64,000 nt of DNA from contig JAIXTO010000089.1 of assembly GCA_027483885.1 (NCBI GenBank), positions 1-64,000 on the forward strand. The letters are read 5' to 3'. The notes below the pieces were generated by a model. It did not search any database. It was not told where the DNA came from and saw only the letters and a program-made list of their open reading frames with translations. The stretch comes from Rhizobiaceae bacterium. GTDB taxonomy: Bacteria; Pseudomonadota; Alphaproteobacteria; Rhizobiales; Rhizobiaceae. A program made the position numbers and the translations under genes. The stretch's first letter is position 1; every line of letters starts with the position of its first letter. Shown here one piece after another: positions 29,030-38,192 of the stretch.

Positions 29030-29952
29030 TTCGAACGGGGGTCCAGCATGTCGCGCAGGCCGTCTCCAAGGAAGCTGAAGCCGAGAACCAGCGTCAGGAT
29101 GGCCATGCCGGGGCCAAAGGCGACCCACCAGCTATAAAAGCGCGCAGCGCCTTCGGAGATCATCGATCCCCATTCCGGCGTCGGCGGCGAGGCACCAAGA
29201 CCGATAAAGCTGAGCGAGGCGGCAAGCAGGACCACCTGGCCGAAATCCATGGTGGCGTTGATGAGGATCGGCGTCCAACAGAGCGGCAGGATATGGATGC
29301 CCAGCACGCGAATATGGCCAGCACCGCCGGCAATCGCTGCCTCCACATGCTCGCGCTCCTTCACCTCCAGCACCTGAGCGCGCATCAGGCGCGCATAGAT
29401 CGGCCACCAGACGATGATCATGGCGATGGCGGCATTGACAAGGCCGGGCCCGAGCGTTGCGGAGATCGTCATGGCCAGGAGAATGGGCGGGAATGCGAGC
29501 GTCACATCCACCAGCCGCATGATGATACCGTCCACCACACCACCGACATAGCCGGCAATGGCGCCGAGGGTAGCGCCGATGAAGACGCCGACGGCCACGA
29601 CGCCGATCGCGATCGGCACCGAATAGACGGCGCCATAGAGCGTGCGGGACAGAACGTCGCGACCCAGCGCATCGGTGCCCAGCCAGTGGGAGAGGCTCGG
29701 CGCCTGCAGGCGTTTGCCGGCGATCTGGATCGGATCGGGCAGGCCCCAGAAACTCACGGTCAGCGCTGTGATGATCCAGAACAACACGACGAAACCGCCG
29801 ATCAGCACCGGCAGGGGCACCTGGCGCAGCCGGCGCCCGAAGGAGGGCCCAGACCTCGCGACATTGGCAGGCAGCGACACGGCGGGAGAGGAAACGCTTG
29901 CGGTCATCGGTCTGGCCCTATTGCAGTTTGACGCGGGGATTGGCGAACGCAT
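29026..29952 (-). CDS. Peptide-type ABC transporter permease (DppC-like)
   Basis: HWLGTDALGRDVLSRTLYGAVYSV; terminal [14 protein letters not shown]. Confidence 0.93.
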   Translation of the reverse strand: MRSPIPASNCNRARPMTASVSSPAVSLPANVARSGPSFGRRLRQVPLPVLIGGFVVLFWIITALTVSFWGLPDPIQIAGKRLQAPSLSHWLGTDALGRDVLSRTLYGAVYSVPIAIGVVAVGVFIGATLGAIAGYVGGVVDGIIMRLVDVTLAFPPILLAMTISATLGPGLVNAAIAMIIVWWPIYARLMRAQVLEVKEREHVEAAIAGGAGHIRVLGIHILPLCWTPILINATMDFGQVVLLAASLSFIGLGASPPTPEWGSMISEGAARFYSWWVAFGPGMAILTLVLGFSFLGDGLRDMLDPRSK

Positions 29953-30931
29953 AGGCGATGTCGGTCAGGAGGTTTGCCACAAGAAAGGCGAGCGAGCCGA
30001 CGAGCGTCACCCCGATGATGCCCGGCAGATCAAGCGAGCGGGCCGAACTGACCGCATAGGAGCCGACACCCGGCCAGGAGAAGACCGCCTCCGTCAGCAC
30101 CGCACCGGTGATCAGATAAGCAAAGGAGAAGCCGATAATCGTCAATGTCGGGATGAGCGCGTTTCGCAGGGCATGGTTCAGCATCACCCGCCCTTCACCA
30201 GCGCCCTTGGCACGGGCAGTGCGCACATAATCCTGCCCCATAACCTCCAGCAGGCTGGAGCGTACCAGGCGCGTGATGACACCGATAACGGACCAGGCAA
30301 GCACAATGGAGGGCAAAAGCAGATGGTGCAGGCTTTCAAAGAACAGTGGAATATTGCCGTTGAGGAGGGAATCCACGGTGTAGAAGCCGGTGATCGAGGG
30401 CGGCGCAACACTTCGTGCATCCAGCCGTCCCGGCCCCGGCACCCAGCCGAGTTGCACGGAAAACAGGAAGAGCAGCAGAAGCCCCGACCAGAACACCGGT
30501 AAAGAAGAACCGAGCAGCGCAAACACGCGGGAGATATAATCCACCGATCGGTCCCGGTAGCGGGCCGACAGGACGCCAAGCGTGATGCCGACGACGGTTG
30601 CAATCAGCATGGCAGCCATGACCAGTTCGAGCGTCGCGGGCAGGCGCTCGCCAAGATCGGCGCTCACGGCACGGCGGGTGGTGAAAGACACACCGAGATC
30701 GCCCTGAACCAGGTTGCCGATATAGAGCCCGTAGCGTTCGATCAGGCTCTTATCGAGCCCCCACTTCTCCTTGGCCGCCGCAACAATTTCCGGATTGTTC
30801 ATCTGCCGCTCGGGCACGATGGCCGAAAGCGGATCACCCTTGGTCATCTGCGACAGGAAGAAGGCGACCGTTGCCACCCCCAGAAGCAGAAGGGGGGTGG
30901 CGATGAGGCGGCGAAGGACGAAGCGCAGCAT
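29918..30931 (-). CDS. Peptide-type ABC transporter permease (DppB-like)
   Basis: MLRFVLRRLIATPLLLLGVATVAFFLSQMTKGDP; VRTARAKGAGEGRVMLNHALRNALIP. Confidence 0.93.
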   Translation of the reverse strand: MLRFVLRRLIATPLLLLGVATVAFFLSQMTKGDPLSAIVPERQMNNPEIVAAAKEKWGLDKSLIERYGLYIGNLVQGDLGVSFTTRRAVSADLGERLPATLELVMAAMLIATVVGITLGVLSARYRDRSVDYISRVFALLGSSLPVFWSGLLLLFLFSVQLGWVPGPGRLDARSVAPPSITGFYTVDSLLNGNIPLFFESLHHLLLPSIVLAWSVIGVITRLVRSSLLEVMGQDYVRTARAKGAGEGRVMLNHALRNALIPTLTIIGFSFAYLITGAVLTEAVFSWPGVGSYAVSSARSLDLPGIIGVTLVGSLAFLVANLLTDIAYAFANPRVKLQ

Positions 30932-30932
30932 G

Positions 30933-32543
30933 TCACTTCTTCCGGCTGATTTCGGAGAGCGGCAGGTTGCAGCAGGCGCTGTAGCGAACGCCCTCGATAT
31001 CGCTGCGATAGGCAAGAACCATGTTCGGGCTGACCAGGGGGATGATGATATTGTCGTTGATCATCTCCAGCGCCAGTGCATGGAAATTCTTCTCCTGCTC
31101 GGCACCACCGGATGCCAGTGCCTTCTTCAGAAGCTCGGCTTCCTTCGCATTGATGACAGACGGTTCGCGGGCAGCACCGGCGCGCTTGGCCCAGGCCGTG
31201 CCCGGCATCATGGCGAAGTAATCGGCATATTGGCCAGAACCATAATAGTCAGGCGCGTAGTAGACGGCGGTCATGGGAATGCCGGCACCATTGATCTGAT
31301 CGCGCCAGACGGGATAGGTCGCCGGTGTCAAGGTGACCTTGATGCCGACATCGGTCAGATCCTGCTGCACCTTCTGCATCATGAGATTGATATCGACGCC
31401 GTAGACGTTGTCATTGGGATAGACGGCCTCGATTTCGAAACCATCGGCAAGACCGGCTTTTGCGAGCAGAACCTTGGCTTCCGCCAGGTTGCGGCCACGC
31501 TCAGGCAGGCCTTCGGTACCGGGAAAGCCATTGGGGATCGGCGATGGCTGCGACTTTCCCGCGCCGCCAACGGTAAAGTCGATCACGCCTTCATAATCGA
31601 TGGCAAGCGAGATGGCGCGGCGCACATCCGGGGTAAGCGGCACCTTGTTGGATTTGGCGCCGGCGCCCAGTGCAATATAGAGGAAGTTGTAGGAGGGAAT
31701 GATGTCAGTCTTGACGTCATTGCCATGGAGGGATTTGGCCGTGTCCATATCGACCTGCATGGCCACATCTGCACCACCCGATTGCAGAAGCTGCGCCTGC
31801 GCCACGGCATCCTGCGTCTGGCGGAACACGGTTTCTGCGAAATAGGGCTTCTTGCCCCAATAGGCATCATTGCGGGCCAGGCGCAGTTCATCGTCAGGAC
31901 GGTAGGAAACAAGCGTGAACGGCCCGCCACCGGCGGAATGTTCCAGGAACCATGTTTCAGCCTTGTCGGCCTTGTCGGCATCGGCACCGGCCGTTGCACC
32001 GGCTGCGGCTGCGACATCGCTGTTGATGATGCCGGTGAAGCCGGCCGACAGCTTGTTGATGAATTCGGAATTGGACGCGGCAAGCGTGATCACCACGGTC
32101 GCCGCATCCGGCGTCTCCACGCTGGTAACGCCATCCATGAAGAAGGAGGGACTGCCCTTGATGTTCTTCAGGCGCTCGAAGGTCCACTTGATATCCTTGG
32201 CCTCAACCTTGGAACCATCAGCGAAGGTGGCTGCCGGATCGAGCTTGAAGGTGAAGACCGTCTGGTCGGCATTGATCTGCCAGGAGGCGGCAAGCTTGGG
32301 CACGATGGTCTTGTTGTCAGGGGCAAGGCCGACCAACGTGTCATAAAGCGCGGTCAGCACGATCTGGCAGGTGTCGCAGAAGGCCCTGGCCGGATCGAGC
32401 GCGTTGATATCCATGGAACGGGCAATCACCAGCGTTTCGCCGCCCTCGGCACGAGCGATGGGTGCCGCAGACGCCAGAAGCGCCACCGCAAGCGTTGCAG
32501 ATTTCAGAAGCGACCCGGAACGGGCCAGGAATGCGTATGCCAT
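30933..32543 (-). CDS. Peptide-type ABC transporter substrate-binding protein (DppA-like, SBP_bac_5)
   Basis: Signal sequence; LVIARSMDINALDPARAFCDTCQIVLTALYDTLVGL; SBP_bac_5 length and pattern. Confidence 0.93.
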   Translation of the reverse strand: MAYAFLARSGSLLKSATLAVALLASAAPIARAEGGETLVIARSMDINALDPARAFCDTCQIVLTALYDTLVGLAPDNKTIVPKLAASWQINADQTVFTFKLDPAATFADGSKVEAKDIKWTFERLKNIKGSPSFFMDGVTSVETPDAATVVITLAASNSEFINKLSAGFTGIINSDVAAAAGATAGADADKADKAETWFLEHSAGGGPFTLVSYRPDDELRLARNDAYWGKKPYFAETVFRQTQDAVAQAQLLQSGGADVAMQVDMDTAKSLHGNDVKTDIIPSYNFLYIALGAGAKSNKVPLTPDVRRAISLAIDYEGVIDFTVGGAGKSQPSPIPNGFPGTEGLPERGRNLAEAKVLLAKAGLADGFEIEAVYPNDNVYGVDINLMMQKVQQDLTDVGIKVTLTPATYPVWRDQINGAGIPMTAVYYAPDYYGSGQYADYFAMMPGTAWAKRAGAAREPSVINAKEAELLKKALASGGAEQEKNFHALALEMINDNIIIPLVSPNMVLAYRSDIEGVRYSACCNLPLSEISRKK

Positions 32544-32585
32544 GATGTTCCCCTTTTTTTGGCAGTTCGGTTTGGGCAGGCAGGA

Positions 32586-33878
32586 TCAGGCAGCCGCCCT
32601 CGCCTTCAGGCGGGCGGCGACATATTCGTTGGACTGCGGGCCAAGCGTTGCGTAGGCGCGCCGCAGTTCCACAAAAGCGTCCTCCGTCACCGTCAGCGTC
32701 TTTTCGATATCGGCTGGCGTCAGCGCACTGGTCACGAACATGTTGTGATAGGGATGCAGATAGACGCCGCGGCGCACGGCAGCCGCCGTCCAGCAATAAC
32801 CAACGCGCATGTCCGGATCCTCCTCGAACAGCATCTGCGGCATCTGCGACGGGCCTGTCTGGCGCAGTGCAAAGCCGTGACGCAGCGCCTGTTCGGCAAT
32901 GCCGGCGCGCAATCGATCGGCAATCGCGACCATACGCTCCAGATAGTCGCTTTCGCGCACCAGCCGGAGCGTTTCGACGGCCGCCGCCATCGGCACGGCC
33001 GAGAACCAGAAAGAACCGGTGACGAAGATGGAGCGCGCCGCCTCGCGCATCCGGTCAGAGCCGAGCAGGGCGGAAATCGGATAGCCGTTGGCAAGCACCT
33101 TGCCCCAGGCGCTGAGATCCGGCTCAACACCCAGCAGGCTCCAGCTGCAATCACGCGCCAACCGGAAACCGGCACGCACATCATCGACGATCAGCACGGC
33201 ATCGAGATCGTCGCAGATCTTGCGCACACCCTTGGCATAGTCCACCGAAGGCAGGAACTGGTCCTCGAACACCTCGTGGCGGAACGGGGTCGCGAAAATG
33301 CCGGCCACATCGCCGTCGCAGGCCTTCACCGCATCCATCAGGCTATCGAGGTCATTGTAGTCGAAATAGACGATATGCGCGCGGTCCTCCGGCAGGATGC
33401 CGCCCTTGCCGGGCGTCGTCCACACCGAAGCACCATGATAGGCGCCCTTGGCGGCAAGGATCTTGCGGCGGCCGCGATAGGCACGCGCCATGACCATGGC
33501 CATCGAGGTCGCATCGCTGCCGTTCTTGCAGAACATGGCCCAGTCCGCATGGGAGACCATGCCGACAAAATCCTCCGCCAGCCGCACCATGACTTCTGAC
33601 GGGCCGGTCAGGGTGTCGCCGAGCGCCTGCTGCGCACGCGCCGCCGCATCGATGGACGAATGATTATAACCCAACAGGTTCGGGCCATAGGCACACATGT
33701 AGTCGACATATTCATTACCATCGACATCCCACAGGCGGGCGCCTTCGGCTCGCGCAAAGAACTGCGGGTAATCCGCCGGCAGAAGCGCCGTCGATTCATG
33801 CCCATACATGCCGCCGGGAATGACGCGGCGCGCACGCTCCACCAGCTCGCTGTTTTTCGAGTTCGTCCTGACCTGCAT
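32586..33878 (-). CDS. Class-III PLP aminotransferase (glutamate-1-semialdehyde aminomutase-like family)
   Basis: WAMFCKNGSDATSMAMVMARAYRGR; LIVDDVRAGFR; GVEPDLSAWGKVLANGYPISALLG (PLP lysine in WGK). Confidence 0.9.
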   Translation of the reverse strand: MQVRTNSKNSELVERARRVIPGGMYGHESTALLPADYPQFFARAEGARLWDVDGNEYVDYMCAYGPNLLGYNHSSIDAAARAQQALGDTLTGPSEVMVRLAEDFVGMVSHADWAMFCKNGSDATSMAMVMARAYRGRRKILAAKGAYHGASVWTTPGKGGILPEDRAHIVYFDYNDLDSLMDAVKACDGDVAGIFATPFRHEVFEDQFLPSVDYAKGVRKICDDLDAVLIVDDVRAGFRLARDCSWSLLGVEPDLSAWGKVLANGYPISALLGSDRMREAARSIFVTGSFWFSAVPMAAAVETLRLVRESDYLERMVAIADRLRAGIAEQALRHGFALRQTGPSQMPQMLFEEDPDMRVGYCWTAAAVRRGVYLHPYHNMFVTSALTPADIEKTLTVTEDAFVELRRAYATLGPQSNEYVAARLKARAAA

Positions 33879-33931
33879 ATCACCCTCAATGCAACACCCG
33901 ACCGCCGTCAGGCCTCAACAACTGCAAGGAC

Positions 33932-33956
33932 GATAACCATAAATAATTCGGTTATC
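33932..33956. promoter_or_regulatory. Candidate operator upstream of aminotransferase operon
   Basis: GATAACC-N11-GGTTATC inverted repeat in AT-rich region. Confidence 0.4.
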
Positions 33957-34048
33957 AAGCAGGACATGTTTATATTTTTTGCAAAGCCTATATCTGCATA
34001 TTTTTTGCCCAAAGGATGAATTATCGGCCTATTTTCCGCTCAAAAAGC

Positions 34049-34075
34049 ATTTTCGATCAGCAGAATATCGAAAAT
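34049..34075. promoter_or_regulatory. Candidate TetR-type operator
   Basis: ATTTTCGAT-N9-ATCGAAAAT perfect 9-bp arms. Confidence 0.45.
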
Positions 34076-34275
34076 ATCAAACCAAGGGAGAAAGGGACCC
34101 AGCCAAATTAGCTATAATTTATTCGATTATTTTTCGCTTCCGCACAGGTCGGAACTGCCGCAAACCCGCGCGACGATGGGTGCGCGAAGCCGGCAATGGC
34201 AACGAGACATGGGCTTGGCAGGGGACTGACCGAAGATCGGGTCGCGAAACGCATTCGTTTCGACGCTTGGTATTC

Positions 34276-34920
34276 CTAGCGCGCGCGCGGCATATGCTCT
34301 GGCAGATAACAGCGCAGATACATCAACGAGGCACGCACCGCTTCCTGCACATACTCGTCGGTGATCATTCGATGATTGCTGTAGGACAGCGCCCATATGC
34401 CATCGATCAGGGCAAGTGCGATAGCCAGCCGCTTTTCAAGATCCGGCATGGGCGCCATAAGGTAATGGTGGCGCAGATAAGCGGCGCGCTGGCGGGCCAG
34501 CTCCGCATTGCCGGCCACATCGGCATTGCGCACCTCGGCACTGACGCCGGCGCCCATGAACAGGCGCAGCGCCGCCGGATTGGCATTGAGAAACTGCGCG
34601 CTGCGGCTAAGACGAAACTCGAACAGTGCCTGCCAGCGCTCCGGCGGCTCGTTGTTCTCCACCATCAGCATCTCGCCGATCTGGCGGTGGTAACGCTGGG
34701 CAAGCGCAACGAAGACCGCGTTGCGGTTCGGAAAGAAGTGGTAGACCGACGCAATCGGCACCCCGGCCCGTTCGGCAATATGGGCAAGGCTGATGTCGGC
34801 ATCCGGATTTTCCGCAATCAGCGCAGCCGTTGCGTCCAACAGGAATTCGAAGCGCTCGATGCCGCGCTTGCGCATGGGGGCACGATGAAGGGTGGGCGCT
34901 GCGGCAGTCTTTTCGGTCAT
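34276..34920 (-). CDS. TetR family transcriptional regulator
   Basis: HTH SLAHIAERAGVPIASVYHFFPNRNAVFVALAQRY. Confidence 0.9.
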   Translation of the reverse strand: MTEKTAAAPTLHRAPMRKRGIERFEFLLDATAALIAENPDADISLAHIAERAGVPIASVYHFFPNRNAVFVALAQRYHRQIGEMLMVENNEPPERWQALFEFRLSRSAQFLNANPAALRLFMGAGVSAEVRNADVAGNAELARQRAAYLRHHYLMAPMPDLEKRLAIALALIDGIWALSYSNHRMITDEYVQEAVRASLMYLRCYLPEHMPRAR

Positions 34921-35012
34921 GACACCGAAATATCGTTTTTCGGGCGGACACGCAAAGGCAATTGCCGCCTCTGCGCACCCATCCTCCATCGAAAGCACTC
35001 GGATTGAGCCGG

Positions 35013-35978
35013 TCAGGCCGCCGTGTAGTCGATCGCAAAGCTCAGGCGATCATCATAATGCAGGTCCCAATAGGCCTGCCAGATCTGCCGGGTAACCGGC
35101 CCCACCTGCCCGCCGCCCACCGGCACGCCATCCAGCTCGGTAATCGGCATGATGCCGCCGGCCGTTGTCGACATGAAGATCTCGTCACACTGGTAGGCGA
35201 GATCGACAGGCACATGGTCGATATTGACTGTCCAGCCTTTGGCCTCGGCCATCTCCACCACCGTCCGGCGCGTCACGCCCTCCAGCACGCCGCGCGCAGG
35301 CGTGTGCAGCACGCCGTCCTTGACGAGGAAGATGTTGAAGCCCGATCCCTCCGTCAGGTTGCCATCGCCATCCGGCAGGAAGGGATACATGGCGCCGCGG
35401 TCACGCGCCTCGAAAATCCCGCGCACGAAATCCCCCCATTGCAGGTTCTTGACCGTCGGATCGATGGCGCCGGGAGGAATGCGCCGCACGGTGCGGGTCA
35501 TGACGGCACTGCCGCCCCGCGCCTGCACATCCGGCGACATGACCCAGACATAGGGCATGATCAGCAGATAGATGTGGTTTTCGATATCTTCCGGCCGGTG
35601 GGCTCTGACGAATTTGAAGCCGCGCGTCACGGTGATCTGCACATAGGCGTCACGAATGCCGCTTTTTGCGGCCATCTCCATCAGCGTCCGACGCAGCGTG
35701 TCACGGTCCATGGGGCTTGTCAGCCGCAGCTTTGCGCAACTGCGCTCCAGCCGGTCGAGGTGATCGTCGAGACGGAAGAACCGCCCGTCCCAGATGGCCG
35801 GCACGTCATAAGTGAGATCCGAATGCATGAAGCCTTGGTCCAGCAGCGGAATACGGGCCTTGGCCAGCGGCACCAGTTCGCCCTCCACCCAGGCGATACC
35901 ATCCGCATAGGGGTTTTCGCTTTCGGCCAGCGCATCCACGCGCTTCCGATAGGCCTCGATCACGGCTTCCATCGACAT
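35013..35978 (-). CDS. Fold-type IV aminotransferase ((R)-amine transaminase/BCAT/D-amino acid transaminase-like)
   Basis: [58 protein letters not shown] (catalytic Lys); [25 protein letters not shown]. Confidence 0.9.
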   Translation of the reverse strand: MSMEAVIEAYRKRVDALAESENPYADGIAWVEGELVPLAKARIPLLDQGFMHSDLTYDVPAIWDGRFFRLDDHLDRLERSCAKLRLTSPMDRDTLRRTLMEMAAKSGIRDAYVQITVTRGFKFVRAHRPEDIENHIYLLIMPYVWVMSPDVQARGGSAVMTRTVRRIPPGAIDPTVKNLQWGDFVRGIFEARDRGAMYPFLPDGDGNLTEGSGFNIFLVKDGVLHTPARGVLEGVTRRTVVEMAEAKGWTVNIDHVPVDLAYQCDEIFMSTTAGGIMPITELDGVPVGGGQVGPVTRQIWQAYWDLHYDDRLSFAIDYTAA

Positions 35979-36084
35979 GTCATGTCCCCTCTTTGTGTGT
36001 GCGCCGGCCATCGCCGTGGCGGCGATAGACGGCTTTTCCCGGTTATTTCGGAATAAGCTAGGAGCACTTCTTTCCTGCGTCAAC

Positions 36085-36112
36085 GATTTAATCGATATTT
36101 ATCGCTTAAATC
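36085..36112. promoter_or_regulatory. Candidate TetR operator (28-bp near-palindrome)
   Basis: GATTTAAtCGATAttTATCGcTTAAATC, 12 of 14 pairs complementary, between divergent aminotransferase and tetR genes. Confidence 0.6.
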
Positions 36113-36251
36113 CATTCAGGGAGAAGGTGCCGCTGCCGGTCTCAGCCGATCCTCGCTTTAGAGGATGCGTTTGGGTAAGGCCGGCCATAGCCAGCGTTTG
36201 CCTTGGCGGCAAAAATCCCGCATCTAGGCGGACGGGAGCCCGCGCGGCAGC

Positions 36252-37007
36252 ATGGCTTTGCAGGAGACTGGCATCGTGAGCGAAACGGACGGCAAGCCGG
36301 ACAAAAAGACAAAGCGCGCCAGCGCCACGCCCCGCCAGCCATCACGCGGGCGCGGCATGCTGCGCTATGAAAGCCTGATCGACAGCACCGAGACCCTTCT
36401 TCGGGAGCGCAATGCCGACGAGGTGGGCCTCTATCAGATTGCCGAGTATGCCGGCGTACCGTCTGCTTCCGTCTATCATTTTTTCCCCACCAAGGAGGCG
36501 GCCTTCGCAGCGCTTGCGCAACGCTATCTGCGGGGATTTGCCGAGCAGGCGCGCAAACCGATCGACCCCGGCGCCCTCTACAGCTGGCAGGGCCTGATGG
36601 CCTGGGACCAGTTGCAGGCGATCGACTATTACCATGCCAATCCGCCGGCGATGACGCTCTTCATGGGCCGCTATGGCGGGCTTGAAACCCGCAAGGCGGA
36701 GGCCGAACACAATGGCCTTCTGGCGGCACGCGTCTACCGCAGGCTGAACAGCCTCTTCCACATGCCGGCGCTGCGCGACACCGAAGAGAAATTCCATATT
36801 TATCTGGAAATCGTCGATGCGATCCTGGCGCTTTCCTTTGTCAAGCACGGCAGGGTCACCGATGATTATCGCCAGCAGGCATGGCGGGCCTCCACCGCCT
36901 ATTGCCGTCTGTTCCTGCCAGACGTGGTGGAACTGCGCGACGAATTCCGCGAAACCGTCGCGCGCGGCGAAGCCGTGACTGCCCCGCTCCTTCCTGTCGA
37001 AGCCTGA
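36252..37007 (+). CDS. TetR family transcriptional regulator
   Basis: HTH GLYQIAEYAGVPSASVYHFFPTKEAAFAALAQRY. Confidence 0.9.
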   Translation: MALQETGIVSETDGKPDKKTKRASATPRQPSRGRGMLRYESLIDSTETLLRERNADEVGLYQIAEYAGVPSASVYHFFPTKEAAFAALAQRYLRGFAEQARKPIDPGALYSWQGLMAWDQLQAIDYYHANPPAMTLFMGRYGGLETRKAEAEHNGLLAARVYRRLNSLFHMPALRDTEEKFHIYLEIVDAILALSFVKHGRVTDDYRQQAWRASTAYCRLFLPDVVELRDEFRETVARGEAVTAPLLPVEA

Positions 37008-37025
37008 GCCAGGCTTCCGGCGACC

Positions 37026-38192
37026 TTACTGGCTTGCGGCAATCGCTGCGGCTGGCACCCGAAGCCCACCCTTGACGGCCGCATAACCACCGCGCACCAG
37101 CGCCGCGCCAAGGCTCGGCTGCGCCGTTTCCAGCCGCTGCTCGGAAAGCCGTGCGGTGAGCGAGTTCAGCATGTCCGATGATTCAGCAAAGGCCGAATGC
37201 CCCAGCGGATCGGATTGGGTGGCATCCGTCGCATCGATCACCGAAATGCCATAGGCTGTCAGCAGATCTTTGTAGGGGCGCAGGTCCGCACCGCCCAACC
37301 GTTCCACATCACCGGCCAGAAAGGTGGAGATGGCAAGCGCCTTGTCCTTGCGCGAGGAATAGACGGTAAAGTGCGGGCGCTTGTCGCCCATTTCCAGGAT
37401 CTGGCGGCGGAAAACATCCACGTCGATATCCGGCGAGGCGAGCACGACATTGTGGATTTTTGGCGAAACCTTGCCGTTGCGCAGGGCCATCTCCCGCAAG
37501 GCTTCCATCGTCAGCCATGTGCCCATGGAATGGGCGAGAATGGTGATCTCGGTGACATCAGGGCTTCTCGCTGCCGCATCCAGCACCTCGACCAGACCGA
37601 AGCGCGAATAGATCGTGCTTTCGCGGTCATAGACGTAATCGAGCGGATTGGCGCGGGACGGCCAGGTGAACAGAAGCGGGGCGGCATCCACCTTCACGTC
37701 ATGCGCCACCTGGGCAAAGCGGAACACCGCATCCGCATAGCTGTTGTTGAAGCCATGGACAAAAATCAGCACCCGCCGCTTCTTGCCGCTGGTGCGTTGA
37801 AACCATTGCATGGCCTGCGGATCCGTCAGGCTTTCGGCCTTGGTGACGACGAAGGATTTTTCCGGGTCCGGGTTTGTGCCCGGCCATTGCACTTCGCCGG
37901 GCTTGCGTGCTTTGTCGGGCGGAATAGACACGACGATATTGTCGAGACGAACATCTTCGCCGCGCTCACCGCCGTAGCGCAACGCCGGATCGTTCGACGG
38001 CGCGCGGGTGGTGGCGACCAGCATGTCGACACGCCCGGTATCGGTGGCCGTCACCGCCACCGGCTTCATCACGTCGGCGCGGTGACCGCAGGCGGATAAA
38101 AGCACTGCGAGCGCAAGAAGGACCAGCACGCGGTAAGGCCGCGCAGATTGCGCGGCCTGCTCTATCATTCCGTACCGAACCTCAATGTCCAT
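37026..38192 (-). CDS. Alpha/beta hydrolase, DUF900-type, putative lipoprotein
   Basis: Lipobox-like LLSACG; VLIFVHGFNNSYADAVFRFAQ; nucleophile elbow AHSMG. Confidence 0.85.
   Translation of the reverse strand: MDIEVRYGMIEQAAQSARPYRVLVLLALAVLLSACGHRADVMKPVAVTATDTGRVDMLVATTRAPSNDPALRYGGERGEDVRLDNIVVSIPPDKARKPGEVQWPGTNPDPEKSFVVTKAESLTDPQAMQWFQRTSGKKRRVLIFVHGFNNSYADAVFRFAQVAHDVKVDAAPLLFTWPSRANPLDYVYDRESTIYSRFGLVEVLDAAARSPDVTEITILAHSMGTWLTMEALREMALRNGKVSPKIHNVVLASPDIDVDVFRRQILEMGDKRPHFTVYSSRKDKALAISTFLAGDVERLGGADLRPYKDLLTAYGISVIDATDATQSDPLGHSAFAESSDMLNSLTARLSEQRLETAQPSLGAALVRGGYAAVKGGLRVPAAAIAASQ

Noticed and set aside
30771-33599. 942-aa + strand ORF
   Set aside because: Long but spans dppA and aminotransferase antisense and lacks any coherent motif.
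32586-33878. Annotation as hemL (heme pathway GSA aminomutase)
   Set aside because: Alphaproteobacteria normally make ALA by ALA synthase. Two paralogues beside transporters and TetR genes fit catabolic or specialised aminotransferases better.
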